A DNA stretch of 64,000 nucleotides from Nocardioides flavescens (GTDB taxonomy: Bacteria > Actinomycetota > Actinomycetes > Propionibacteriales > Nocardioidaceae): NCBI RefSeq assembly GCF_009823805.1, contig NZ_WUEK01000003.1, forward strand, positions 1 through 64,000, written 5' to 3'. Shown one piece after another: positions 7,286-17,813 of the stretch; positions within the stretch are counted from its first letter, which is position 1; each line of letters begins with the position of its first letter. Below the pieces are notes generated by a model. It was not told the origin of the DNA. It did no database searches and saw only the letters and a program-made list of their open reading frames with translations. The position numbers and the translations under genes were made by a program.

Positions 7286-7963
7286 ATGACCGAGCACGAC
7301 GACACCCAGCCCATCCAGCCGGTGCGCCACGAGGTGGCCGAGCCGACCCAGCGCCTCGAGGCGTTCGGCGCCGCGTCGCCGGCCCCCGAGCGCCGTCGAC
7401 CGCGCCGCACCCTGGTGATGGGCCTCGCCGCCGGTGCGCTCGCCGGCGTCATCGCCGCCACCGCGGTGCCCGCGCTGGCCGGCGGCGGGCCGTCCGACCA
7501 GGGCAGCACCTCGGCCCCGTCGGCCCCGTCGGCCTCGACCCCGGCCGCACCGACCGATGCGCCCAGCACGGACGCCGACGCCCCCGCCGCCCCCGCCGCA
7601 CCGGAGTCGGGCGCCCCGGCGCCCGAGGGCCCCGCGGCCGGCGCTCCCGCCGGCGGACCGGCGGGCCCCGCGGGCGGACCCGCCTGCGGCCCCGGCCCGG
7701 TCGCCCCGCCCGCCGCGGGCGAGGACGGCACGGCCGCCGACGGAACGGCTCCGACCCCTCCGGCGCCGCCGGCCGCCGGCGACAATGGTGACAAGGGCGG
7801 CGCCCCGACGCCGCCCGCCCCGCCCGCCTCTGGGGACAAGGGCGAGAAGGGCGAGAAGGGCGACGCCCCGACCCCGCCCGCCCCGCCCGCGGCCGGCGAG
7901 AACGGCGAGACCCCGGCTCCGCCAGCGGCGCCGTCCGCTCCGGCCGCGCCGTCGGCCAGCTGA
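7286..7963 (+). CDS. Membrane-anchored Pro/Ala/Gly-rich protein with collagen-like patch
   Basis: Predicted 225-aa protein. A charged N-terminus (MTEHDDTQPIQPVRHEVAEP) precedes one hydrophobic segment at about residues 44-66 (LVMGLAAGALAGVIAATAVP). The rest is a long extracytoplasmic low-complexity tail of Ala, Pro, Gly and Ser, with alternating blocks such as GDKGEKGEKGD and TPPAPPA. This looks like a cell-wall-spanning stalk. AAGGAGAAC lies before the ATG. It follows the small membrane protein and shares TTCAGGT-like boxes with the two-component operator, so membrane or envelope stress is a reasonable setting. No enzymatic domain is seen. Confidence 0.75.
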   Translation: MTEHDDTQPIQPVRHEVAEPTQRLEAFGAASPAPERRRPRRTLVMGLAAGALAGVIAATAVPALAGGGPSDQGSTSAPSAPSASTPAAPTDAPSTDADAPAAPAAPESGAPAPEGPAAGAPAGGPAGPAGGPACGPGPVAPPAAGEDGTAADGTAPTPPAPPAAGDNGDKGGAPTPPAPPASGDKGEKGEKGDAPTPPAPPAAGENGETPAPPAAPSAPAAPSAS

Positions 7964-7976
7964 CCGAGGCGTGAGA

Positions 7977-8013
7977 GCGGGACCGGCACGTCTGGGGGGC
8001 GTGCCGGTCCCGC
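7977..8013 (+). terminator. Terminator hairpin
   Basis: GCGGGACCGGCACG (7977-7990) pairs perfectly with CGTGCCGGTCCCGC (8000-8013) across a 9-nt G-rich loop, 14 nt after the stop of the Pro/Ala-rich protein gene and before the helicase promoter. Confidence 0.8.
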
Positions 8014-8094
8014 GGCGCTCCGTTGCGCGGTGCCGGCGGCGGTGCCTGTGGAGAGCCAGGACCGGACGTCGGTGAGCGCTGGTAGACACGACGT

Positions 8095-10200
8095 GTGAGC
8101 ACCGCACCCACCACCGACGTCCGCGAGGCGGCCGAGGCGCACCTGCGCGCCCTGGTCGGGCCCGCAGGCGGCGACGACGTCCGGCTCCGCGACGACCAGT
8201 GGCGCGCGATCGAGGCGCTGGCCGTCGAGCGGCGCCGGGCGCTGGTGGTGCAGCGCACCGGCTGGGGCAAGTCCGCGGTCTACTTCGTGGCCACGCTGCT
8301 GCTGCGCGAGCAGGGCGCGGGTCCCACGGTCATCGTGAGCCCGCTCCTCGCGCTGATGCGCAACCAGATCGCCGCGGCCGAGCGGGCCGGCATCCGCGCG
8401 GTCACGATCAACTCCACCAACAGCGAGTCGTGGGACCCGATCCACGAGTCGATCCGCAACGGCGAGGTCGACGTCCTGCTGGTCAGTCCCGAGCGGCTCA
8501 ACAACCCCGGCTTCCGCGACGAGGTCCTGCCCCGTCTCGCCGCCACCTGCGGACTGCTGGTCGTCGACGAGGCCCACTGCATCTCCGACTGGGGTCACGA
8601 CTTCCGTCCCGACTACCGCCGCCTGCGCACCCTGCTCGGCGAGCTCCCCGACGGCATACCGGTCCTCGCGACGACGGCTACCGCCAACCAGCGGGTGACC
8701 GACGACGTCGCCGAGCAGCTCGGCCGCGACGTCCTCGTGCTGCGCGGCAGCCTCGACCGCGAGTCGCTGCGCCTGGGCGTGGTCCGGCTCCGCACCGCCG
8801 AGCAGCGCCTCGCCTGGTTGGCCGACCACCTGTCCGAGCAGCCGGGCTCGGGCATCGTCTACTGCCTGACGGTCGCGGCCACCCAGGAGATCGCCGACTA
8901 CCTCCGCTCCCGTGGCCACGACGTCGCTGCCTATTCCGGCCAGACCGAGCAGACCGAGCGGCTCGCGCTAGAGGAGGCGCTCGCCGCTGGCCGGATCAAG
9001 GCCCTGATCGCGACCAGCGCCCTCGGGATGGGCTTCGACGCGACCCTCGGCTTCGTCGTCAACATGGGCGCCCCGCAGTCCCCGGTGGCCTACTACCAGC
9101 AGGTCGGCCGCGCCGGTCGCGGCAGCAACCTCCCTCCCAAGGGCGCCACCGTCGTGCTGCTCCCGGCCACCGAGGACCGCGACATCTGGGCCTACTTCGG
9201 CTCGCTGTCCTTCCCGCCCGAGGACCAGGTGCGCCAGACCCTCGACGTCCTCGCCACCGAGGGACCGCTCGGCACCCCGGCCCTGGAGACCCGCGTCGAG
9301 CTCGGTCGCTCGCGGCTCGAGCAGATGCTGAAGGTGCTCGACGTCGACGGCGCCGTACGCCGCATCAAGGGCGGCTGGGAGGCCACGGGGCGCCCGTGGA
9401 GCTACGACGCCGAGCGCTACGAGCGCGTCAAGCAGGCCCGCGAGCGCGAACAGCAGGCGATGCTCGACTACCTCGCGACCGACCGGTGCCGGATGCGCTA
9501 CCTCCGCGAGCAGCTCGACGACCCCGAGGCGACCGACTGCGGTCGCTGCGACAACTGCGGGGGCCTGCAGCTCGACACCAGCGTCTCCGAGGCGGCCGTC
9601 GAGGAGGCCGGGGCCAGGCTGGCCCGGCCGGGGGTGGCGATCGAGCCACGCAAGATGTGGCCCACGGCGCTGCCCACGATGGGCATCGACCTCAAGGGCA
9701 AGATCGGCGAGGGCGCCGAGGAGGGCCGGGCGATCGCCCGGCTGACCGACCTCGGCCACGGCCAGGCGCTGCGCGCGCTGCTGCGGCCGGACGCGCCCGA
9801 CGGGCCGGTGCCGGTCCCGCTGGTGCGGGCGGTGCTGACCGTGCTCGACGACTGGCAACCCTCCGTCGACGCCATCGTCGTCGTCGAGTCGCTGTCGCGT
9901 CCCACCCTCACCGAGGACCTCGCCCAGGGCCTGTCGCGCCGTCTCGGCGTGCCCGTCGTGGGCCACTGGGCGATCGTCGACCCTGACGTCGCGCCCGGCC
10001 AGGGAGCGATGAACTCCGCCCAGCGCGTCGCGGCCGCCGGGCGCCGTTCCTCCCTGCAGGCCGACATCGAACCGGGCGCGCGAGTGCTGCTCGTCGACGA
10101 CCAGGTGGTCACCGGCTGGACCTTGACCCTGGCCGCCAGGGCGATCCGTCAGGCCGGGGCCGCGGCGGTGCTGCCTCTGACGCTCGCGGTGCAGTCGTGA
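8095..10200 (+). CDS. recQ: RecQ-type ATP-dependent DNA helicase with C-terminal phosphoribosyltransferase-like domain
   Basis: 3'-5' DNA helicase of 701 aa. The RecA-like core has Walker A TGWGKS (Lys59), DEAH at 158-161 with the RecQ signature HCISDWGHDFRPDYRRL, and motif VI QQVGRAGR. A RecQ zinc site follows (C465, C482, C485, C488 in CRMRYLREQL and DCGRCDNCGG). Instead of an HRDC domain, residues ~560-701 resemble a phosphoribosyltransferase, with VLLVDDQVVTGWTL (Asp668-Asp669) as the PRPP-binding motif. GTG at 8095 has TAGACA 6 nt upstream, so it is probably leaderless. The role of the added domain is unknown. Confidence 0.9.
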   Translation: MSTAPTTDVREAAEAHLRALVGPAGGDDVRLRDDQWRAIEALAVERRRALVVQRTGWGKSAVYFVATLLLREQGAGPTVIVSPLLALMRNQIAAAERAGIRAVTINSTNSESWDPIHESIRNGEVDVLLVSPERLNNPGFRDEVLPRLAATCGLLVVDEAHCISDWGHDFRPDYRRLRTLLGELPDGIPVLATTATANQRVTDDVAEQLGRDVLVLRGSLDRESLRLGVVRLRTAEQRLAWLADHLSEQPGSGIVYCLTVAATQEIADYLRSRGHDVAAYSGQTEQTERLALEEALAAGRIKALIATSALGMGFDATLGFVVNMGAPQSPVAYYQQVGRAGRGSNLPPKGATVVLLPATEDRDIWAYFGSLSFPPEDQVRQTLDVLATEGPLGTPALETRVELGRSRLEQMLKVLDVDGAVRRIKGGWEATGRPWSYDAERYERVKQAREREQQAMLDYLATDRCRMRYLREQLDDPEATDCGRCDNCGGLQLDTSVSEAAVEEAGARLARPGVAIEPRKMWPTALPTMGIDLKGKIGEGAEEGRAIARLTDLGHGQALRALLRPDAPDGPVPVPLVRAVLTVLDDWQPSVDAIVVVESLSRPTLTEDLAQGLSRRLGVPVVGHWAIVDPDVAPGQGAMNSAQRVAAAGRRSSLQADIEPGARVLLVDDQVVTGWTLTLAARAIRQAGAAAVLPLTLAVQS

Positions 10201-10237
10201 CCTGCGGAAACGCGCGCCCACGGGATACCGGGAGGCC

Positions 10238-11086
10238 ATGACGACGGTGGCAGTGCTGGGCACGGGCAAGATCGGTGCCGCGATGGCGCGTCAGCTGATG
10301 GCGCACGAGCACGACGTACGTGTGTGGAACCGCAGCGAGGACAAGGCGAAGCCGCTCGCCGACGACGGCGCCGTCGTCGCCGCCGACCCCGCCGAGGCGG
10401 CGCGCGGCGCCGACGTCGTGCTCGTCGTGCTCTTCGACGCCGACTCCGTGGTCGAAGTGCTCGAGCAGGCTGCCGCGGGCTTCGGCGAGGAGACCGTCGT
10501 GGTGCAGTCGAGCACCGTCGGCCTCGACATCTCCCGCGTCGCCGAGGTGGCGGACCGGCTCGGCGTCGGGCTCCTCGACGCGCCGGTGCTCGGCACCCGC
10601 GGCCCGGCCGAGCAGGGCAAGCTCACCGTCCTGGCCAGCGGTGACCCGAGCCTGCGACGGGTGGCCGACCCGGTCTTCAAGGCGGTCGGCGCCCGCACGG
10701 TCTGGGTCGGTGACGAGGTCGGGGCCGCCAGCCGGCTCAAGCTGGTCTGCAACGCCTGGGTCGGCTCGATCACCGCAGCGATCGGGCAGTCCGTCGCGCT
10801 CGCCGAGGGCCTCGGGCTCGACCCGCAGCTGTTCGTCGACGCGGTCAGCGGCAGCGCCGTCGACGCGCCCTACGTCGCGATCAAGGCCGGCTGGATGACC
10901 AGCGACGACGACAGCGTCGCCTTCGACGTCGACGGCGTGCGCAAGGACCTCGGGCTGATCACTGCCGCCGCCGAGGGCCACGGCGTCGACACCCGCCTGC
11001 TGCAGGCGGTCAAGGGCGCCTACGACGAGGCAGCCGAGGCCGGTCACGGCAGCGAGGACATGGCGGCCGTGCGCTCGGCGTTCTGA
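10238..11086 (+). CDS. NAD(P)-dependent beta-hydroxyacid dehydrogenase (3-hydroxyisobutyrate dehydrogenase family)
   Basis: Predicted cytosolic oxidoreductase of 282 aa. The N-terminal Rossmann fold opens TTVAVLGTGKIGAAMARQL with GxGxxG at residues 8-13. DAPVLGTRGPAEQGKLTVLASG is the substrate-binding loop of the family, and the LKLVCNAWV stretch carries the conserved catalytic Lys position. The all-alpha C-terminal half is complete. The exact substrate is not evident; imine reductases share this fold. It begins 38 nt after recQ. Confidence 0.85.
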   Translation: MTTVAVLGTGKIGAAMARQLMAHEHDVRVWNRSEDKAKPLADDGAVVAADPAEAARGADVVLVVLFDADSVVEVLEQAAAGFGEETVVVQSSTVGLDISRVAEVADRLGVGLLDAPVLGTRGPAEQGKLTVLASGDPSLRRVADPVFKAVGARTVWVGDEVGAASRLKLVCNAWVGSITAAIGQSVALAEGLGLDPQLFVDAVSGSAVDAPYVAIKAGWMTSDDDSVAFDVDGVRKDLGLITAAAEGHGVDTRLLQAVKGAYDEAAEAGHGSEDMAAVRSAF

Positions 11087-11094
11087 GCGGGCCC

Positions 11095-11457
11095 GTGGCC
11101 CCCGCCGACGACGTCGAGGAGGTCCTCCGGCTCGAGCGCGAGCTGCAGTCGCGTGCCTGCCGGACCGATCCGGTCCGGGCCGACGAGCTGCTCGCGGACG
11201 ACTTCCTCGAGGTCGGCGCGTCCGGCCGGCGGTGGGACCGTGCCTCCGCCCTCGGGCTCCTGCGCGAGGAGGCCGCCGCCCACGACGCGGGTGAGATCGA
11301 GGTGCTCGACCTCGAGGGTCGCGCGATCGCGCCGGGCGTCGTCCTGGTCTCGTGGGACTCCCACCGCGCCGGTCGACGGGCGCGACGCACGTCGCTGTGG
11401 TGCTGGCGCGACGGTCGCTGGCAGCAGGTCCACCACCAGGGCACCCTCCTCCCCTGA
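11095..11457 (+). CDS. DUF4440 / NTF2-like small protein
   Basis: A 120-aa protein of the SnoaL/NTF2-like fold, close to DUF4440. The pattern is an N-terminal helix with LERELQSRACRTDPVRADELLADDFLEVGASGRRWDR split across residues 11-47, then GVVLVSWDSHR and LWCWRDGRWQQVHHQGTLL at the end. The GTG lies 9 nt after the dehydrogenase stop, so the two are likely co-transcribed. Family members include enzymes and small-molecule binders; no function is assigned. Confidence 0.8.
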   Translation: MAPADDVEEVLRLERELQSRACRTDPVRADELLADDFLEVGASGRRWDRASALGLLREEAAAHDAGEIEVLDLEGRAIAPGVVLVSWDSHRAGRRARRTSLWCWRDGRWQQVHHQGTLLP

Positions 11458-11548
11458 GCTCCGCCCTGTCGGCCTCCTGGCCGGACATCGACGCTCTCCG
11501 ACCGGATCACGCCTGGTCGGCGGCGGCTCGGACGGTCACGCTGGTCCC

Positions 11549-11957
11549 GTGCTGGAGCTCTGACCCAACTGCGAGTGCTGCGACCGAGACCCAGGAGGCT
11601 GCTGATCAATGGCAAGGGGCGGTGTCAGCCCCGCCCCAGCACGCACCCGAGCGGTTTCTACTCGGTCGCCGTGCCTCCGGCACGGCTCCCTCGTCGGCAC
11701 CACTCGTGCACGCACCGGGACGACGCTGACATCCACCCCCATTGATCAGCAGCCTCCTGGACCCGTCCTCGCCGGACGTGCTGATCTGCAGCTACGAGTG
11801 CACCTGGTGCCGCGAGTGCGCGACCTCTGTGCTCGGCGGGACCTGCCCCAACTGCGGGGGCGAGCTGGTGCGGCGACCGGTCCGCCCGGCCGCCGCCCTC
11901 CTGACCGACCCTGCGTCGACGCGCCGGGTGGTGCGAGCCGCCTGCGTCAGGCCGTGA
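11549..11957 (+). pseudogene. DUF1272 zinc-ribbon gene split by a family C hairpin element
   Basis: Reading from GTG 11549 gives V-L-E-L-stop-PNCECCDRD, the N-terminus of DUF1272 proteins with the Arg codon after LEL changed to TGA (CGA to TGA fits). The frame is then interrupted at 11591 by a 170-bp hairpin element. Exactly after the element the domain resumes as LDPSSPDVLICSYECTWCREC, then CPNCGGELVRRP, to a stop at 11957. The pieces together hold all the expected zinc-ligand Cys pairs. The 3' part could still be read from a TTG inside the element, but it would lack the first zinc knuckle. The 3' end overlaps the convergent glutathione peroxidase gene by 11 nt. No gene lies in 11458-11548. 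Confidence 0.8.
11591..11760. mobile_element. Family C 170-bp hairpin element, copy 1
   Basis: The element has perfect 22-bp inverted ends: CCAGG, AGGC, then TGCTGATCAATGG on the left and their exact complements on the right. The interior has further hairpins: GGGGCGG/CCGCCCC near 11616-11638 and GCCGTGCC/GGCACGGC near 11668-11686. A near-identical copy lies at 52211-52381. It sits inside a DUF1272 gene, and removing it restores the protein, so it has moved. It encodes no convincing protein and no transposase is present in the window. Confidence 0.85.
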
Positions 11958-12435
11958 CGCGCTCCACGGCCTCGACCAGCCGCGGGTCGCTCGGCTCGAC
12001 GCGCGGGGAGAAGCGGGCGACGACCGACCCGGAGGCGTCGACGAGGAACTTCTCGAAGTTCCACGAGATGTCGCCGGTGCGACCCTCCTCGTCGGGGGTG
12101 TCGACGAGCTCGGCGTAGACGGGGTGGCGGTCCTCGCCGTTGACGTCGATCTTCTCCGTCATCGGGAAGGTCACGCCGTAGGTTGCGGAGCAGAACTCCT
12201 GGATCTCTTCGGCGGAGCCGGGCTCCTGGCCCGCGAACTGGTTGCACGGCAGGCCGACGACGGTGAAGCCGGCGCCGGCGTGGGCCTCGTGGAGCTCCTC
12301 GAGCCCGGCGTACTGCGGGGTCAGTCCGCACCTGCTGGCGACGTTGACGAGCAGGGCGGGACGGCCGCCGGTGATCTCGCCCAGGGTGCTGGCGGTCCCG
12401 TCGAGGCGGGCGATCGGTGCGTCGAGGATGCTCAC
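11947..12435 (-). CDS. Glutathione peroxidase family thiol peroxidase
   Basis: Peroxidase of 162 aa with a thioredoxin fold. The peroxidatic Cys is C36 in NVASRCGLTPQY (Cys where animal enzymes have selenocysteine), followed by GLPCNQFAGQEPG and the catalytic Trp-Asn in WNFEKFLVD. Bacterial members generally use thioredoxin as reductant, and a thioredoxin gene lies at 17366. GTG 12435 has TACGAT 7 nt upstream (leaderless). It is divergent from the SNF2 helicase gene. Confidence 0.9.
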   Translation of the reverse strand: MSILDAPIARLDGTASTLGEITGGRPALLVNVASRCGLTPQYAGLEELHEAHAGAGFTVVGLPCNQFAGQEPGSAEEIQEFCSATYGVTFPMTEKIDVNGEDRHPVYAELVDTPDEEGRTGDISWNFEKFLVDASGSVVARFSPRVEPSDPRLVEAVERVTA

Positions 12436-12504
12436 CCGCTCGATCGTAGTGAGCGCTCGTCGTGGAGGAGGGGGGTGTCGGAGGCGCGGGCTAGTTTCGG
12501 GGCC

Positions 12505-15300
<2,796 letters not shown>

Positions 15301-15307
15301 CGGGCCT

Positions 15308-15979
15308 GTGAACGGCGCGGTGGTCGTGCACCCGCGCTTCCCCGAGCGCCGCGGGGCTGCCCGCGCCTCGCGTTGGTGGGGCAAGGCCTGGGTGCGGGCG
15401 GTGGAGGAGGCGGCCTACACCGCGGGCGACGCCCAGCGCGCCCGGGCGCTGGCCCGGTCGGGGCGGATCGGCCAGATCCGGGTCGCGGTCGGTGGGTTCG
15501 TCGCCGCGGTCGAGGACGAGGACGGCCTGTGGGCGGTGCAGGGCAGCGTGCCCGTGCTGGACGACGCGGCGTGCGAGGCGCTGGTGGAGACGGTCGCTGC
15601 CGAGACCGGGCGCGTCGCCGCGCTGCTCGCCGGCGACCTGCCGCACACCCTGGTCGAGCACGCCGAGGAGGCCGGCGTCGAGCTGCTGCCGTACGGCGGC
15701 GAGCTGGGCTCGACCTGCACCTGCGGCTTCTGGGCCGATCCGTGCCCCCACGCGCTGGCCGTGCTCTACCAGCTCGCCTGGCTGCTCGAGGCCGACCCGC
15801 TGGTCCTGCTGCACCTGCGCGGACTGCCCCGCGACGACCTGCTCGCCCGGCTCCACGACCGCGGCTCGGCCCCCGGTCCCGACCTCGCCCCGGCCGACCC
15901 CGGCGAGGTCGACCTCGACCTCGCCGCCGACGCCGCCCTCCGCGCCGAGGCGATGCTCGGCGACCTCCCTCCGCTGTAA
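15308..15979 (+). CDS. SWIM zinc-finger protein partnering the SNF2 ATPase
   Basis: A 223-aa protein whose core, STCTCGFWADPCPHALAVLYQ at about residues 136-156, is a SWIM zinc finger (CxC...CxH). The N-terminal part (ASRWWGKAWVRAVEEAAY) and the DPLVLLHLRGL segment are typical of SWIM proteins encoded beside SNF2 helicases. Start GTG 15308 lies 7 nt after the helicase stop. The stop codon TAA (15977-15979) is inside a family B hairpin, so the present C-terminus is defined by the repeat. Confidence 0.85.
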   Translation: MNGAVVVHPRFPERRGAARASRWWGKAWVRAVEEAAYTAGDAQRARALARSGRIGQIRVAVGGFVAAVEDEDGLWAVQGSVPVLDDAACEALVETVAAETGRVAALLAGDLPHTLVEHAEEAGVELLPYGGELGSTCTCGFWADPCPHALAVLYQLAWLLEADPLVLLHLRGLPRDDLLARLHDRGSAPGPDLAPADPGEVDLDLAADAALRAEAMLGDLPPL

Positions 15980-16044
15980 CGCGGAGTTGGCGGTGGTCCC
16001 GACCCGTCGCAACGGGTCGGAACAGTCTCCAACTCCGCGTTACA
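15975..16044. repeat. Family B 70-nt hairpin, copy 1
   Basis: The outer arms TGTAACGCGGAGTTGG and CCAACTCCGCGTTACA are exact complements. An inner palindrome, CCGACCCGTCGC followed by AACGGGTCGG, makes a second stem. The copy at 42689-42758 has the same length and the same arms but different internal-loop bases. It lies between convergent gene ends and supplies the TAA stop of the SWIM gene, so a two-way terminator role is likely. Confidence 0.85.
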
Positions 16045-16064
16045 AGCGGGCGGTGGGGGCTCGG

Positions 16065-16763
16065 TCAGGAGCAGAGCCGGCCGGCGAGGATGCGCCAGGT
16101 GGTCGTGTCGACGACACCGTCCTCGGTCACCTGGCCCGGGGCGCGGTCCTGGTACGTCGAGACCACGGCGGCGGTGGTCGCGTCGTACTCGCCGGTGATC
16201 GCCCTGCGGGGGAAGTCCTCGGGGTCCTCGTCGTTGAGCATGACCTGGAGCAGACGCACCCAGGCCCGGGACTCGGCCGTCTCCTCCGTCCCGACCGACA
16301 GCTCCGGCCCGTCCGTGTCGGGCAGCTCGCAGAGGCACTGCACGACCTCGGCGCCCTCCCGGAGCAGGACGACGCCGCCGCGGCGGGCCGCGCCCTTCAT
16401 CCGGGTCCCGCACGGCTCGCGCGGAGTCGCGTAGGGGCCCTGGTAGACGACGTAGTCGGGGCGCTCGCCGGCAGCCGTCGCACTGGAGTTGTCGCCGGTC
16501 CACGACGTGGCGCAGCTGTCGGCGGTGCGCAGGTAATGCACCGGTCCGTTGGCCGCGCTCGCGTTGACCACGGCGTTGCGCAGCCCGGCGACCGACGCCC
16601 CGGAAGCGAGCACGCTCACGGCCTGGCCGGTGCACGAGACGTCGCGCAGGGCGACGCCGAGCCCGAGCGGGTCCTCGGGCGCGGCGGTGACGACGGCGGT
16701 CGTCACCCCGCCGACGATGCCGAGCAGCCCGGCGACGAGCGGTGCGACGAGTCGCAGGCGCAT
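16065..16763 (-). CDS. Exported protein with C-terminal peptidoglycan-binding-like domain
   Basis: A 232-aa protein with an N-terminal export signal (MRLRLVAPLVAGLLGIVGGV). Paired Cys residues (VSCTGQ, DSCATSW, EPCGT, QCLCEL, RLC) fit a disulfide-stabilised extracytoplasmic protein. The last ~75 residues, AWVRLLQVMLNDE ... ITGEYDATTAAVVSTYQ ... DGVVDTTTWRILAG, follow the PG_binding_1 three-helix pattern. It starts 4 nt after the TetR gene ends, so the two are one transcript. Confidence 0.75.
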   Translation of the reverse strand: MRLRLVAPLVAGLLGIVGGVTTAVVTAAPEDPLGLGVALRDVSCTGQAVSVLASGASVAGLRNAVVNASAANGPVHYLRTADSCATSWTGDNSSATAAGERPDYVVYQGPYATPREPCGTRMKGAARRGGVVLLREGAEVVQCLCELPDTDGPELSVGTEETAESRAWVRLLQVMLNDEDPEDFPRRAITGEYDATTAAVVSTYQDRAPGQVTEDGVVDTTTWRILAGRLCS

Positions 16764-16767
16764 GCGC

Positions 16768-17334
16768 TCAGGCCGTCCCGAGGGCGCGCTCGGCCATCTG
16801 CGAGAGCAGTGCGTGCATGCGGTGGCCGGGCAGCAGTCCGCTGTGGGGGGTGGAGTTGATCAGGCCGAACGCCGCGTGCGCCATCGCGCGCGCCGAGTCG
16901 AGCGGCAGGTCGTCGTGGAGCTCGCGCAGCCGGGTGGCCCACAGGTCGACGTAGGCCCGCTGCAGGGTGCGCACCTGCTCGCGGGCGGCGGGCGGCAGCG
17001 ACTCCCAGTCGCGGTCCTGCACGACGATGAGGGCCCGGTCGGCCAGCGCGAACGACACGTGCCAGTCGACCAGGGCGCGCAGCGCGGTGCGGGCGTCCGG
17101 GGCCGCGGCCGAGCGGGAGCGGCCGACGGACAGCAGGCGCTCGCTGATCTCGACGAGCATCTCGGCGAGGACGGCGTCCTTCGACGCGAAGTGCTTGTAG
17201 AGCGCCGGACCCGAGATCCCGCACGCCGCGCCGATGTCGGCGACCGAGACGCCGTGGTAGCCCCGGGTGGCGAACAGCTCCGCCGCGGTCGCGAGGATCT
17301 GCTCGCGGCGCGTCGGCAGGGCGTCGGTCGTCAC
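16768..17334 (-). CDS. TetR family transcriptional regulator
   Basis: A 188-aa repressor. The N-terminal helix-turn-helix is canonical: REQILATAAELFATRGYHG, then VADIGAACGISGPALYKHFASK. The ligand-binding half is all-helical. GTG 17334 has TACCCT 7 nt upstream. It is transcribed away from the carboxylase operon, 1.2 kb from a 30-bp palindrome of TetR-operator style, and similar regulators control leucine and fatty-acid degradation in actinobacteria. That link is inference. Confidence 0.9.
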   Translation of the reverse strand: MTTDALPTRREQILATAAELFATRGYHGVSVADIGAACGISGPALYKHFASKDAVLAEMLVEISERLLSVGRSRSAAAPDARTALRALVDWHVSFALADRALIVVQDRDWESLPPAAREQVRTLQRAYVDLWATRLRELHDDLPLDSARAMAHAAFGLINSTPHSGLLPGHRMHALLSQMAERALGTA

Positions 17335-17365
17335 GCCCGCCAGGGTACGGCGATCCGCGGCTCGC

Positions 17366-17755
17366 TCAGGAGTCCGCGCCGGGCTCGGCCGAGCCAGCGC
17401 GCTGGGCTGCGACCTGGGCGTGGACCTCGTCCATGTCGAGGCCCTTGACCGCGGTGATGAGCTCCTCGAGCGCCGGTGCGGGCAGCGCACCGGCCTGGCT
17501 GAAGACGAGCACGCCCTCGCGGAACGCCATCAGCGTCGGGATCGAGGTGATGCCGGCGGCCTGGGCCAGGCTCTGCTCGGCCTCGGTGTCGATGCTGCCG
17601 AACACGATGTCGGTGTGCTTCTCCGAGGCCGCCTCGTAGACCGGCGCGAACTGCCGGCACGGACCGCACCAGGCGGCCCAGAAGTCGACCAGCACCACGT
17701 CGCTCGTGGTGACGGTCTGCTCGAAGTTCTCAGCGGTCAGCGTGATCGCGCTCAT
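17366..17755 (-). CDS. trxA: Thioredoxin
   Basis: Cytosolic disulfide reductase of 129 aa. VDFWAAWCGPCRQFAPVYE carries the WCGPC active site at residues 29-33, and SIPTLMAF holds the cis-Pro. The C-terminal ~25 residues (DEVHAQVAAQRAGSAEPGADS) exceed the usual ~108-aa length and look disordered. It ends 31 nt before the TetR start. Confidence 0.95.
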   Translation of the reverse strand: MSAITLTAENFEQTVTTSDVVLVDFWAAWCGPCRQFAPVYEAASEKHTDIVFGSIDTEAEQSLAQAAGITSIPTLMAFREGVLVFSQAGALPAPALEELITAVKGLDMDEVHAQVAAQRAGSAEPGADS

Positions 17756-17771
17756 GGGGGGTCAACGAGCC

Positions 17772-17798
17772 GGGCGGCCGGGGGATTCCCGGCCGCCC
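17772..17798 (-). terminator. Terminator hairpin
   Basis: GGGCGGCCGGG (17772-17782) pairs perfectly with CCCGGCCGCCC (17788-17798), 16 nt past the stop of the surface protein gene and before the thioredoxin start on the same strand. Confidence 0.75.
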
Positions 17799-17813
17799 AT
17801 CGGCGTACGGGCG

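Noticed and set aside
7840..7870. Collagen-like GDKGEKGEKGD patch as a true collagen domain
   Set aside because: Only a few Gly-X-Y triplets occur within a general Ala/Pro/Gly low-complexity tail.
11742..11957. Intact 71-aa zinc-ribbon gene starting at a TTG
   Set aside because: The TTG lies inside the inserted element and the product would lack the first zinc knuckle; the sequence is better explained as the 3' part of a split gene.
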